NCBI RefSeq assembly: GCF_003024605.1
Contig: NZ_PYJQ01000001.1
Location: 343,001 to 407,000 of the forward strand
DNA length: 64,000 nucleotides
Reading direction: 5' to 3'
DNA from: Rhizobium sp. JAB6
Lineage (GTDB): Bacteria > Pseudomonadota > Alphaproteobacteria > Rhizobiales > Rhizobiaceae
Below the pieces are notes generated by a model. The model was not told where the DNA came from, ran no database searches, and saw nothing but the letters and a program-made list of their open reading frames with translations. A program made the translations under genes and the position numbers. Within the stretch, counting starts at the first letter, position 1, and every line of letters begins with the position of its first letter. Positions 1-8,364 of this stretch are shown one piece after another.

Positions 1-514
1 TGAGACCGAAGTCGTTGGCGTCGATCATCTTCTGGATATTGGCATTGGCCGGCGCGCCCGGCTCGATGCCGTAGATCTTGCGGCCGAAATCGTCGGCATG
101 CTTCTGCAGGTCGGCAAAGTCCTTGATGCCCTTGTCGGCGGCATAGGTCGGGACGGCGAGAGTGAACTTCGCGCCCTCAAGATTGCGGTTCAGCACCTCG
201 GCTGCCTTCGCCTTGTTGAGATCGTCGACGAAAGCCTTCTGCGCCGGCATCCAGTTGCCGAGGAAGACATCGATCTCGCCCGTCTTCATCGCCTGGTAGC
301 CGATCGGCACGGAAAGCGTCTTGATATCCGGCTCGTAGCCGAGTGCGGTCAGCAGTACGCCGGTCACGCCGTTGGTCGAAGTGATGTCGGTCCAGCCCGG
401 ATCCGAAAGATGGATGGTCTTGCAGCTTTCGCCATCGGCCCGGGCGATGCCGGCAAGGGAAAGGACGGAAAGAAGAACGCCGGCAGTCAGCCGACCCATT
501 GAAGACGAGCGCAT
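1..514 (-). CDS. choX: Choline ABC transporter substrate-binding protein ChoX (partial, 3' end outside window)
   Basis: N-terminal 171 residues of a periplasmic binding protein that delivers choline to a ChoWV-type ABC importer; the rest lies beyond base 1. Residues 1-26 form a Sec signal peptide (basic start, hydrophobic stretch, ARA-D cleavage-like site). The mature part has the QAT/ProX-type fold start, with W41, D43 (GWTD) and W88 (GNWMP) at positions matching the Trp/Asp choline-binding residues known in Sinorhizobium ChoX. The start at 514 has a GAGGGAA ribosome site; the ATG at 499 is internal to the signal peptide. It is transcribed divergently from the LysR gene at 614. Choline versus another quaternary amine as ligand is inferred from family resemblance. 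Confidence 0.88.
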   Translation of the reverse strand, partial: MRSSSMGRLTAGVLLSVLSLAGIARADGESCKTIHLSDPGWTDITSTNGVTGVLLTALGYEPDIKTLSVPIGYQAMKTGEIDVFLGNWMPAQKAFVDDLNKAKAAEVLNRNLEGAKFTLAVPTYAADKGIKDFADLQKHADDFGRKIYGIEPGAPANANIQKMIDANDFGL

Positions 515-564
515 GATGGTGGTTCCCTCTTGTTATTGGATTATTTTATTGAACATCACTAGAG

Positions 565-577
565 TTCACGCTGTGAA
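565..577. promoter_or_regulatory. LysR-box dyad between choX and its divergent regulator
   Basis: TTCAC-GCT-GTGAA is a perfect 5-bp dyad that fits the T-N11-A LysR consensus. It sits in the 99-bp gap between the two divergent starts, where a LysR regulator usually binds. Operator function is inferred. Confidence 0.5.
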
Positions 578-613
578 GCAGGCATTTTTCGATAGCTTCC
601 AAAAGGAAATTTT

Positions 614-1516
614 ATGGCAGAACGTTTGGTGGATCTCGGCTGGCTTAGAATCTTTCTGGAAGTCGGACGTTCCGGCAGCCTGTCTGCTGCCGCCTCCGGG
701 CTTGGCCTGACGCAACCCGCCGTGAGCTATCAGATTCGTCGTATCGAGGAGCAGATGGGCGTTGCCCTGTTTCGTCGCCAGCATCGCGGGGTCGTGCTCT
801 CGCCGGAGGGGCAGCGTCTGTTCGAGATCGTCGAAAAGGCGGTCGGCGGCGTCGACCATCTGGTGCGCAGCTTCCGCGTGGAAGCGGAGCGGCCCTCCGT
901 TCGCCTGCGCACGGATTATGCATTTTCCGCTCTCTGGCTGATCCCTCGTATGCATGCCTTCCGGCTTCTCCACCCGGAGGTGGATATCCAGATCGTCGCC
1001 ACGCAGCGGCTGGATCGTGGCGCGCCGGAGAGCGGCGATATTGCCGTCTTCTTCGGAGCGCGCAGCGAGTTCGGTCCCGCGGCCACGCTGCTCCTGCCGG
1101 AGAAGGTCGTGCCGATCTGCACCAGAGGTTTTGCGGAGCGGAACGGTCCGTTCACCGATCCCTCGCAGCTCGCCGGCGCTACGCTTGTCCATCTCGACTC
1201 GGAAATGCCGTCGCCATGGTTCGAGTGGGAGAGTTACCTTTCTGCCTTCGGCATTGTCCGGGACGCCTATGCCGGCCGCGGTGACCTGCGCTTCAATACC
1301 TATTCGCTGGTCGTGCAGGCCGCCCTCAGCGAACAGGGCGTTGCCATCGGCTGGATGGGGCTTGTCGATTCCCTGCTTGCTGCCCGGACACTGGTGACGG
1401 CGGGTCCCATGCTGGAGGCGCCCGAGCGCGGCTATTGGCTGCTGCCGCCGCCCGATCCCAACCCGGAGGCGGAGCGGCTGGCGCAATGGCTGCTCACCGA
1501 AGCCGCTGCCGTATGA
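614..1516 (+). CDS. LysR-family transcriptional regulator (choline / choline-sulfate type)
   Basis: A 300-residue LysR regulator: winged helix-turn-helix at about residues 8-65 (SLSAAASGLGLTQPAVS is the recognition region) and a periplasmic-binding-type effector domain from about 90. The start has AAAGGAAA 7-10 bases upstream. It is divergent from choX, and such regulators are found beside choline or choline-sulfate genes in rhizobia, so control of choX is the likely job. The T-N11-A dyad in the shared gap supports this. The effector (choline or a product) is inferred. Confidence 0.85.
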   Translation: MAERLVDLGWLRIFLEVGRSGSLSAAASGLGLTQPAVSYQIRRIEEQMGVALFRRQHRGVVLSPEGQRLFEIVEKAVGGVDHLVRSFRVEAERPSVRLRTDYAFSALWLIPRMHAFRLLHPEVDIQIVATQRLDRGAPESGDIAVFFGARSEFGPAATLLLPEKVVPICTRGFAERNGPFTDPSQLAGATLVHLDSEMPSPWFEWESYLSAFGIVRDAYAGRGDLRFNTYSLVVQAALSEQGVAIGWMGLVDSLLAARTLVTAGPMLEAPERGYWLLPPPDPNPEAERLAQWLLTEAAAV

Positions 1517-1526
1517 TAATCATGCT

Positions 1527-2903
1527 CTATTCCGCCGTAAGATCGGCAAGAAAGGTCTCGCACCAGCGCGATACGTCGTTTTCAAGCAGGTAATCCATCA
1601 TGCCGCGCCAGCGCTCCTGCCGCTCCTGCAGCGGCATGTTGATGGCGCGCGCCAGCGCATTGGCGGTGCCGTCGACATCATAGGGGTTGACCAGCAGGGC
1701 ACCCTTCAGCTTTCGCGCTGCCCCGGCAAAGCGCGAGAGCACCAGCACGCCGGGGTTTTCGGGGTCTTGCGCCGCCACATATTCCTTGGCGACCAGGTTC
1801 ATGCCGTCGCGCAGCGGCGTCACCAGCCCGACTTTTGCAATCCGGTAGAGACCCGCGAGGATCGGCCGGCTGATCGAGCGGTTGATATAGCGGATCGGCA
1901 CCCAGTCAACCGTGCCGATCGCGCCGTTGACCCGGCCGGCCTGTTCGGCAACCGCATGTTGCATCGCCTCGTATTCCGGGACTTCAGAGCGCGACTTCGG
2001 AGTAATCTGCAGATAGGTGACGCTGCGCTGGTGGGCGGGATTATTGGTGACGAAACGCTCGAAGGCGTCGATGCGCTGCGTGATGCCCTTGGAATAGTCG
2101 AGCCGGTCGACGCCGAGGATGAGGTCGCGGCCCTCAATGCTCTGGCGCACCTTGTGCACCATGCTGTGGGACGCTGCCTTGCGCGCGAATTCGGCAAAGC
2201 CTGCCGTCTCGATGCCAATGGAATAGGCGCCACCGCGAAAATCATGGCCATGGGCGCTGAAATGGCCGGGACTTTTCTCGATGCCCATCCCCTCGCGCTT
2301 CAGGCAGCCCGCAAAATTTTCCAGATCGTGATCGGTCTGGAAGCCAAGCAGATCGTAAGAGGAGAGGCCCCGCATGATCTCCTCATGCACCGGCATGGCG
2401 AGCACGACGTCTGCCGGCGGCCAGGGAATGTGCAGGAAGAAGCCGATGCGGTTCTTCAAGCCCATCTGCCGCAGCTCCGCCGCCAGCGGAATGAGATGAT
2501 AGTCGTGGACCCAGATGATGTCGTCAGGCTCGATCAGGGGCGCAAGTCGTTGGGCAAAGAAGCGGTTGACGCGGAAATAGCCGGTCATTTCCTTGCGGGC
2601 ATATTCGGCGAGATCGAGCCTATAGTGGCAGATCGGCCAGAGCACGCGGTTGGCAAAGCCCTGGTAATATTCCTCGACGTCGGTCTGCGTCAGATCGGTG
2701 AGCGCATAGGTGATATTGCCGTCCTGCGTCATCTGCAGCGGCTCAGGCTCCATGTCGCCGCTCGATTTGCCGGACCAGCCCATCCAGATGCCGCCCCGCT
2801 CGGCCAGCGCCGCCTGCAGCGCCACCGCAAGGCCGCCTGCCGCAGCGGCGCCTTTATGGTCGGGCACGGAAACACGATTAGAAACAATGATGAGTCGACT
2901 CAC
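1527..2903 (-). CDS. otsA: Alpha,alpha-trehalose-phosphate synthase (UDP-forming)
   Basis: Makes trehalose 6-phosphate from UDP-glucose and glucose 6-phosphate in the cytoplasm. The 458 residues are the normal length for the single-domain GT20 enzyme. Visible family blocks are SNRVSVP near the N-terminus, the glycine-rich AAAGGLAVAL loop, WPICHYR, the HDYHLIPLAAELR block, GFFLHIPWPP and the C-terminal LRDGMNLVAKEYVA and GVLVLSRFAGAA nucleotide-sugar motifs. It follows otsB on the same strand after 47 bases, so the two steps are probably cotranscribed. Trehalose is an osmolyte and desiccation protectant in rhizobia. Confidence 0.96.
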   Translation of the reverse strand: MSRLIIVSNRVSVPDHKGAAAAGGLAVALQAALAERGGIWMGWSGKSSGDMEPEPLQMTQDGNITYALTDLTQTDVEEYYQGFANRVLWPICHYRLDLAEYARKEMTGYFRVNRFFAQRLAPLIEPDDIIWVHDYHLIPLAAELRQMGLKNRIGFFLHIPWPPADVVLAMPVHEEIMRGLSSYDLLGFQTDHDLENFAGCLKREGMGIEKSPGHFSAHGHDFRGGAYSIGIETAGFAEFARKAASHSMVHKVRQSIEGRDLILGVDRLDYSKGITQRIDAFERFVTNNPAHQRSVTYLQITPKSRSEVPEYEAMQHAVAEQAGRVNGAIGTVDWVPIRYINRSISRPILAGLYRIAKVGLVTPLRDGMNLVAKEYVAAQDPENPGVLVLSRFAGAARKLKGALLVNPYDVDGTANALARAINMPLQERQERWRGMMDYLLENDVSRWCETFLADLTAE

Positions 2904-2950
2904 GAATTCTTCCTTTCGAGAAGGCTGGGAGACATCGTCATGATCGAAAA

Positions 2951-3745
2951 TTACTTGACGAGCGTTCCCAGCACGTCCCTTAAACGCGCAGGTGAGCCAA
3001 TGGATGCACGCGCCAGTGTTTTTCCGTTGGCATCGCCGATGCGCACGGATTGGCCGCCGAGACGATTGGCGGCGGCAAACATGGTCTCGTCGGTCACGTC
3101 GTCGCCGATCGTTACCGGACGCCGCCCTTCGAAGGGGGCTTCTGCCAGAAAAGCCTCGACGGCATGTCCCTTGCTGGCGTGAGCGGGGCAGATTTCGAGG
3201 ACCATCTTGCCCCGCTGAAGGTTCCAGTCGGGACCCGCTTCCTCCAGATGGCGCTGCATGGCCTGGCCGATCTCCATCTCGTAGGCGGGTGCATGCCGGA
3301 AATGAACCGCGACCGCAGCCCCCTTGTCTTCGACGATGGCGCCCGGCCAGGCTTGGGCCTCATATGCAATGGTCTGCTTCATCGCCTGGAAGGCGGGCGG
3401 AATATGCGCCCGCCGCAGCCGTCCGGCCGCATCACGCCGTTCCGCGCCATGCAGGCCGGCAACGGGAAAACGAAATGGCGCAAAGAGAGGATCGACGAAT
3501 TCGATGGCGCGGCCGGTCACCAGAGCGAGCGCACCGCCAAGCTGGCGGGAGAGCGCATGCAGCGTTCCGGGCAGATAGTCGGGCACGACGATCGCTTCCG
3601 GCCTTTCAGCGAGATCGAGCAGGGTTCCATCGATATCGAGGAACAGCGCCCAGTCCTGCGGATACAATGAGAGTGCGGTAAGGGCCGGCTCGTTCAGCGG
3701 CCTCGGCTTGGCGTCACCCGGTCCGGGCTGTTCCTGAGAAGACAT
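2951..3745 (-). CDS. otsB: Trehalose-6-phosphate phosphatase
   Basis: Dephosphorylates trehalose 6-phosphate to trehalose. This 264-residue HAD-superfamily enzyme shows the nucleophile motif DIDGTLLDL near residue 37, ALVTGR about 40 residues later, and the C-terminal acidic motif GDDVTDE. It is the first gene of the otsB-otsA pair; 5' of it lies only a terminator-like hairpin on the same strand, so otsBA should have its own promoter in about 3746-3800. The start is the first ATG in frame; the N-terminal 25 residues are variable. Confidence 0.95.
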   Translation of the reverse strand: MSSQEQPGPGDAKPRPLNEPALTALSLYPQDWALFLDIDGTLLDLAERPEAIVVPDYLPGTLHALSRQLGGALALVTGRAIEFVDPLFAPFRFPVAGLHGAERRDAAGRLRRAHIPPAFQAMKQTIAYEAQAWPGAIVEDKGAAVAVHFRHAPAYEMEIGQAMQRHLEEAGPDWNLQRGKMVLEICPAHASKGHAVEAFLAEAPFEGRRPVTIGDDVTDETMFAAANRLGGQSVRIGDANGKTLARASIGSPARLRDVLGTLVK

Positions 3746-4236
3746 AATGGGTTAGCTAAGGCGCTCTTCCCATTTGGCAAGGCAAAAAATAACGGATGAA
3801 AATCAAAAGGGGCCGCCTTAAGCGACCCCCCATGAGCTTTGGCCCGTAACTGGCCTGAAGCGGCGAACGCTTCGGGAAGGTGTTGATCAGAGCGAGGGCT
3901 GCCTCGCAACGCTCACAACCATTTCCATGCCATATACAAAGACCGAAATCTCACTAGACATTGGATCACCTTCCTTTCGTTACGTTTCAGACAAGATAAA
4001 CGTAGCTCAAATTCGAGCCGCTGCAAGAGGCGCGGTCTTGGAAAGCTTCACACTTATTGTCGCACTGAAATGTCTTGCCTCGCGATGTCCTTGGCCAGAC
4101 GGTTGTCGCGGCGCCTTTCACGATGAACATGTTGCGATGCAAAATGTGAGCGGACGAAGCATCAAATATCTGTCATCTTGCGCCGCGGACGACGGAAAAT
4201 TAAGACTTTATTACCCATTCCGCATAAACAATCATC
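3746..4236. other. Long non-coding gap upstream of otsB
   Basis: No convincing protein gene on either strand: the only open frames are short and have codon use unlike the neighbours. The part next to otsB should hold its promoter. Bases 3802-3925 hold three hairpins ending in a minus-strand terminator (separate entry). I see nothing recognisable between about 3960 and 4236. Confidence 0.6.
3802..3925 (-). ncRNA. Candidate structured small RNA with its own terminator
   Basis: On the minus strand three hairpins follow one another: GCGAGG/CCTCGC (3892-3907), GAAGCG/CGCTTC (3857-3873) and GGGGTCGC/GCGGCCCC (3809-3829), the last followed by TTTTGATT. One pair of the last stem is U-G only when read on the minus strand and would be a C-A mismatch on the plus strand, which fixes its direction. 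No minus-strand gene lies upstream for several hundred bases, so the terminator needs an otherwise unseen transcript. GTATAT at 3932-3937 resembles a rhizobial -10 box; the -35 is weak. Family and function are unknown. Confidence 0.4.
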
Positions 4237-4351
4237 CTTGAGCCGGATGATTTTAGGTCGGCTAGACCTAAAATCTGAATCCGCTCTAGAATCGAAGAAG
4301 TGGAGCGTGATGTCGTCCGAAAACCGCCTACACTTTTCGGCATCACGCTCT
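4237..4351 (+). repeat. Rhizobial intergenic palindromic repeat, copy 1
   Basis: About 115 bp. It has an edge CTTGAGCC, an internal dyad TTTTAGGTC/GACCTAAAA, then TCTGAATCCGCTCTAG, and a second dyad built from GTCGTCCGAAAACCG and CGGCATCACGCTC. The same element recurs at 15161-15275 (inverted) and 21233-21347. Any frame entering the following amidotransferase gene from 4300 is encoded by this repeat and is not part of the protein. Confidence 0.9.
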
Positions 4352-4407
4352 GGATTTGCCATTCTCCCGCGGGACAGGAAGACAGCGGGAATCGGAGTAG
4401 AAGACGC

Positions 4408-5223
4408 ATGTGTCGCTGGGCAGCCTATCGTGGAGACCCCCTCTACCTGGAGGAGCTGGTGTCTTCGCCTGCCCACTCCCTGATCGAACAATCCCATTGC
4501 GCCACGCGCGCCAAGACGGCGACCAATGGCGATGGTTTCGGCATTGCCTGGTATGGTGACCGGCCGGAACCCGGCCGTTACCGCGATATTCTGCCGGCCT
4601 GGTCCGATTGCAATCTGAAGAGCCTGGCGCGGCAGATCCGTTCGCCGCTCTTCCTCGCCCATGTCCGCGCGGCCACCGGCGGCGGTACGCGCCGCGACAA
4701 TTGTCATCCCTTCGTCTTCGAAAACTGGTCGTTCCAGCATAATGGCCAGATTTCCAATTTTGACCGCCTGCGCCGGCCGATGGAAGCCATGCTCGACGAC
4801 CGGCTGTTCCATGCCCGCAGCGGCACGACCGATTCCGAGCTGCTCTTCCTGCTGGCGATGCAGTTCGGTTTGGCGGCCAATCCGATTGCAGCGATCGCTC
4901 AGACCATCGGCTTCGTCGAAGGCCTTTCATTGCATCTGACCGGTTCGGTTCTGGTGCGCTTCACGGCGGCGTTTTCCGACGGAAAATCGCTCTACGCCAT
5001 CCGTTATGCCACCGACCGCAAGGCGCCGACGCTCTATGCCTCCCCGGTCGGAGCGGGATACTGCCTCGTATCGGAACCGTTGAACGACGACATCGATGCC
5101 TGGCGCGAAATTCCCGATGGCAGCGCCGTCATGATCGACGATACCGGTGTCCATGTCATGCCCTTCCAGCCGGAAGAGCGAGCAACCGTCGAGCACCGGC
5201 CGATAGCCGCTATCCCTGCTTGA
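4408..5223 (+). CDS. Class II glutamine amidotransferase (YafJ/EgtC-like)
   Basis: A 271-residue stand-alone Ntn-type glutaminase domain. Starting at 4408 places Cys2 as the N-terminal nucleophile after Met removal (MCRWAAYRG), which decides the start; the open frame extends back to 4300 only through repeat DNA. Further family motifs are NGDGFGIAWYG, AHVRAATGGG, CHPF and the FQHNGQI oxyanion loop. The acceptor substrate is unknown. The family includes EgtC of ergothioneine synthesis and many uncharacterised YafJ proteins; no egt biosynthesis gene is visible here. Its last 14 bases overlap the 3' end of coaBC on the other strand. Confidence 0.85.
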   Translation: MCRWAAYRGDPLYLEELVSSPAHSLIEQSHCATRAKTATNGDGFGIAWYGDRPEPGRYRDILPAWSDCNLKSLARQIRSPLFLAHVRAATGGGTRRDNCHPFVFENWSFQHNGQISNFDRLRRPMEAMLDDRLFHARSGTTDSELLFLLAMQFGLAANPIAAIAQTIGFVEGLSLHLTGSVLVRFTAAFSDGKSLYAIRYATDRKAPTLYASPVGAGYCLVSEPLNDDIDAWREIPDGSAVMIDDTGVHVMPFQPEERATVEHRPIAAIPA

Positions 5224-6421
5224 ATCGTTCGGCGATCAGGGCTGCGAGCCGCGCCGCCACTTCATCCTTATCGAGATCGGGCCATTGCTCGACGCCACCA
5301 TGGCTGATGATCTTCACCCGGTTTCTTGTGCCGCCCATGATACCCGTTGCGGGGGAAACGTCGTTGGCAACGATGAAGTCGGCGCCCTTGCGCTCCAGCT
5401 TCGCGCGGGCATTGCTCTCCACATCCTGGGTTTCGGCGGCAAAGCCAATGACGAGTTTCGGTCGCTGCGTATGGTGGCCGACCGTCTTCAATATGTCGGG
5501 GTTTTCCGTGAGCGCGAGCGTCGGGATCGACTCGCCCGGATGCTTCTTGATCTTCTGATCGGATGCGGAGGCCACCTTCCAATCGGCGACCGCCGCCACC
5601 ATGACGGCAATATCTGCCGGCAGAGCAGCCAGAACGGCATCGCGCATTTCGTCCGCACGCTCAACATGGATGACATGCAAGCCGACCGGATCAGGTATGG
5701 TGACGGGACCGGAAACGAGGGTGACATCGACGCCGAGCGCCGCAAGCGCTGCGGCGATCGCATGGCCCTGCCGTCCCGACGAGCGATTGGCGATATAGCG
5801 CACGGGGTCGATCGGCTCATGCGTCGGGCCGGAGGTGACGACCGCCTTCTTGCCGGCGAGCGGCTTGGCGCCGTCATCCAATCGACGCTCGACGGCGGCG
5901 ACGATGTCGAGCGGTTCCGCCATCCGGCCGGCACCCGCCTCGCCAGTTTCGGCCATTTCACCCGTCATGGGCCCGACAAAGGCGATGCCGTCGCCGCGCA
6001 GGGTCTCGACGTTGCGCCTGGTCGCCCGATGGGCCCACATCTTCGGGTTCATGGCGGGAGCCGCGAGGACTGGCCGGTCCGTGGCAAGCAGTACGGTCGA
6101 GGCGAGATCGTCCGCCAGCCCGTTTGCCATCTTTGCGAGCAGATCGGCCGTCGCCGGCGCGATCAGCACGAGGTCGCAGTCGCGCGCCAGCCTGATATGG
6201 CCGACATCCTGCTCATCCTCTCGCGAAAACAGATCGGTAAACACATGGTCGGCGGCGAGCGCGCCGACGGCGAGCGGCGTGATGAACTGCTGTGCGCCAG
6301 CAGTCATGACCGGTCGCACGCTTGCGCCGCGCTCGCGCAGCCGGCGGATGAGATCGAGGCTCTTATAGGCCGCGATACCGCCGGAGATGATGAGGAGGAT
6401 GCGCTTTCCTGCGAGAACCAT
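5210..6421 (-). CDS. coaBC: Bifunctional phosphopantothenoylcysteine decarboxylase / phosphopantothenate-cysteine ligase
   Basis: Two consecutive steps of coenzyme A synthesis. The N-terminal CoaC flavodoxin-like domain (about 1-180) has the SGGIAAYKS FMN-binding start, APATADLLAKMANGLADD and PAMNPKMW. The C-terminal CoaB domain (about 190-403) has TSGPTHEPIDPVRYI, NRSSGRQG, VAAVADW and the IGFAAET motif. The length of 403 is typical. It is convergent with the amidotransferase, with a 14-base overlap. In many rhizobia it sits next to ubiB; here about 15 kb separate it from ubiB. Confidence 0.96.
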   Translation of the reverse strand: MVLAGKRILLIISGGIAAYKSLDLIRRLRERGASVRPVMTAGAQQFITPLAVGALAADHVFTDLFSREDEQDVGHIRLARDCDLVLIAPATADLLAKMANGLADDLASTVLLATDRPVLAAPAMNPKMWAHRATRRNVETLRGDGIAFVGPMTGEMAETGEAGAGRMAEPLDIVAAVERRLDDGAKPLAGKKAVVTSGPTHEPIDPVRYIANRSSGRQGHAIAAALAALGVDVTLVSGPVTIPDPVGLHVIHVERADEMRDAVLAALPADIAVMVAAVADWKVASASDQKIKKHPGESIPTLALTENPDILKTVGHHTQRPKLVIGFAAETQDVESNARAKLERKGADFIVANDVSPATGIMGGTRNRVKIISHGGVEQWPDLDKDEVAARLAALIAERFKQG

Positions 6422-6574
6422 GCTGAACCCGTCGCCTTTCTTTTGCCGACAAGCCTAAGCCTTTGGCGTGTCATAGGCAATCGCGGCATTCTCTCATTAC
6501 GGTTGTGAGCCATCCTTCCCCCATTGTGACATACGATCACAATGGTCTCACGCTTGCGCCGGGATAATGGGCTG

Positions 6575-7339
6575 TCAGGTACGCGTGATCGACAGGCCGC
6601 CGTCGACGAGCGAAGCCGTGCCGCTGACGAAGCTTGCATCATCGGAGGCGAGATAGAGGACCGAGCGAGCGATCTCTTCCGGGTCGGCGACGCGCTTCAG
6701 CGCATGCAGATTAGTGATAAAAGCCTGCTTTTCGGCCGTATCGTTCATGTCGCGATACATATCGGTATCGACGGCACCCGGCAGTACGGCATTGACGCGT
6801 ACATTTTGCGGGCCGAATTCGGCGGCGAGCGTTTGCGTCAAGCCGATCAGGCCGGACTTGCTGGCAGCATAGGCGGCAACGCCGGGGAAGCTGACGGTAT
6901 GGCCGACAAAGGTCGACGTGAAAATCACGGACCCGCCTCCGTGCTTGATCATTTCGCCGACCTGATGCTTGGCAGCCAGGAACGATGCTGTGAGATTGAT
7001 CGCCAGCGTTTCGGCAAAGCCCGCCTCCGAAACCTCGGTGCTGGAACCGGCTTCGCCGAGCGTGCCGGCATTGTTGAACGCAATATCGAGCTTGCCGTAG
7101 CGCTCGACCGCAAGGGCGACCAACGCCTTATGATAGTCTTCCGACCTCACGTCACCGGCCAGTACGGCGGCTTCGCCACCGGCTGACTTGATCTCAGCGG
7201 CAAGGCTTTCCAGCTCTGCTGCCCGACGAGCGCCGACGACGACCTTGGCTCCCTCGGCGGCGAAGAGCTTGGCCGTGACGCGGCCGATGCCGGAGCTTGC
7301 GCCGGTGATGATTGCAACTTTTCCATTCAAGCGGTTCAT
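6575..7339 (-). CDS. SDR-family NAD(P)-dependent oxidoreductase
   Basis: A 254-residue classical short-chain dehydrogenase. It has the TGASSGIG cofactor loop near residue 12, NNAG near 88, the YAASK catalytic pair near 155 and the C-terminal SFVSGTASLVDGG block. The start at 7339 (MNRLNGK) has AGGAGA eight bases upstream; an in-frame ATG at 7387 has none. It is divergent from the LysR gene at 7459, so that regulator probably controls it. Substrate unknown. Confidence 0.88.
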   Translation of the reverse strand: MNRLNGKVAIITGASSGIGRVTAKLFAAEGAKVVVGARRAAELESLAAEIKSAGGEAAVLAGDVRSEDYHKALVALAVERYGKLDIAFNNAGTLGEAGSSTEVSEAGFAETLAINLTASFLAAKHQVGEMIKHGGGSVIFTSTFVGHTVSFPGVAAYAASKSGLIGLTQTLAAEFGPQNVRVNAVLPGAVDTDMYRDMNDTAEKQAFITNLHALKRVADPEEIARSVLYLASDDASFVSGTASLVDGGLSITRT

Positions 7340-7401
7340 TGTTCCATCTCCTGTATGAGGACGTGTCTTTCGGTTTGTTCGATACATGCAAGATGGCCTT
7401 T

Positions 7402-7456
7402 TCCGATCGTTCGGATTAGTCTGTAAATAATGGAACTCGAATTCGGAATTGCCGAA
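7402..7456. promoter_or_regulatory. Two operator-like dyads in the SDR/LysR gap
   Basis: TCCGA-N4-TCGGA (7402-7415) and TTCGG-N5-CCGAA (7442-7456) lie in the gap between the divergent genes, the second directly before the LysR ATG. They share the TCCGA/TTCGG half-site, as expected for sites of one regulator. Function is inferred. Confidence 0.4.
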
Positions 7457-7458
7457 CG

Positions 7459-8364
7459 ATGTTGAAAATCGACGGAATCGTGACGTTCGTGGCCGTAGCC
7501 GAGGCTGGCTCGATCAGCGAGGCGGCGCGACGCCTGCGCCTGTCGAAATCCGTCGTCAGCGAGCGCCTGTCGGAAATGGAGAAGGCGTTGGGGGCGACCC
7601 TGCTTCACCGCACGACCCGCAAGCTGACCTTGACGGAGGATGGCAGCGCCTTTCTGAAGCGCGCGACCCGCATCGCGCAGGAGGTTCGCGAGGCCGCCGC
7701 CGATCTTGCGGAGCGGCGCGGCACGCTAATGGGGCCGTTGCGCATCGCCGCACCCGTCACCTTCGGGCGCCTGCATCTGGGGCCGGCCCTCTATCCGTTT
7801 CTCGCCGAGCATCCGGAAATCGAACTGACGCTCGATCTCGACGACCGCAGGGTCGATGCCGCCTCGGACGGTTATGACGCGATCATTCGGCACGGCCTGA
7901 TTGCAGATTCGCGTCTCGTCGCTTGGAAGCTCGCGCGCAGCCGCCGTCTTCTGGTGGCGTCGCCGGACTATCTGAGCCGCCACGGCAAGCCAGCTTCGCT
8001 TTCCGATCTCGAGGGCCATCGCGGTATTTTTTATACCAATCGCGGCGTTGCAGACTGGCGTTTCGAGGGGCCAGACGGGGCTATGGTCATTCGGGCGAAG
8101 CTGGCACTGGGCGTCAACAACGGCGACGTGCTCCATGATGCCGCGATTGCCGGACTTGGTATCGCTCTGCTGCCGGCCTTCATCGCCGGGCCATCCGTGA
8201 GGGACGGCCGGCTTGTCGAGATCGATGTCGGCTACCGCCCGGAGCCGGAGTTCATCTTCATGGCACATCCGGAAGGCCGCAATCCTTCGGTAAAGCTTCG
8301 CGCGATGGCCGATCACCTGAAGAAGGCGTTCGGCGATCCGCCTTATTGGGAGCGGATCAAGTAG
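7459..8364 (+). CDS. LysR-family transcriptional regulator
   Basis: A 301-residue LysR protein: N-terminal winged helix (GSISEAARRLRLSKSVVSERL around residues 17-37), the linker helix to about 90, and an effector-binding domain to the end. The subfamily resembles those that repress a divergent oxidoreductase gene. It is divergent from the SDR gene with two shared dyads in the gap. Ribosome site is weak (GGAA 11 bases upstream). The ligand is unknown. Confidence 0.87.
   Translation: MLKIDGIVTFVAVAEAGSISEAARRLRLSKSVVSERLSEMEKALGATLLHRTTRKLTLTEDGSAFLKRATRIAQEVREAAADLAERRGTLMGPLRIAAPVTFGRLHLGPALYPFLAEHPEIELTLDLDDRRVDAASDGYDAIIRHGLIADSRLVAWKLARSRRLLVASPDYLSRHGKPASLSDLEGHRGIFYTNRGVADWRFEGPDGAMVIRAKLALGVNNGDVLHDAAIAGLGIALLPAFIAGPSVRDGRLVEIDVGYRPEPEFIFMAHPEGRNPSVKLRAMADHLKKAFGDPPYWERIK

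Noticed and set aside
566..1486. 306-residue minus-strand frame opposite the first LysR gene
   Set aside because: Shadow of the plus-strand gene; arginine-rich composition and no family match.
3927..4241. 104-residue frame upstream of repeat copy 1
   Set aside because: No ribosome site, codon use atypical, no recognisable domain.
4300..4407. N-terminal extension of the amidotransferase
   Set aside because: Encoded by repeat DNA; the same peptide appears from the repeat copy near 15200. Cys2 must follow the true start at 4408.
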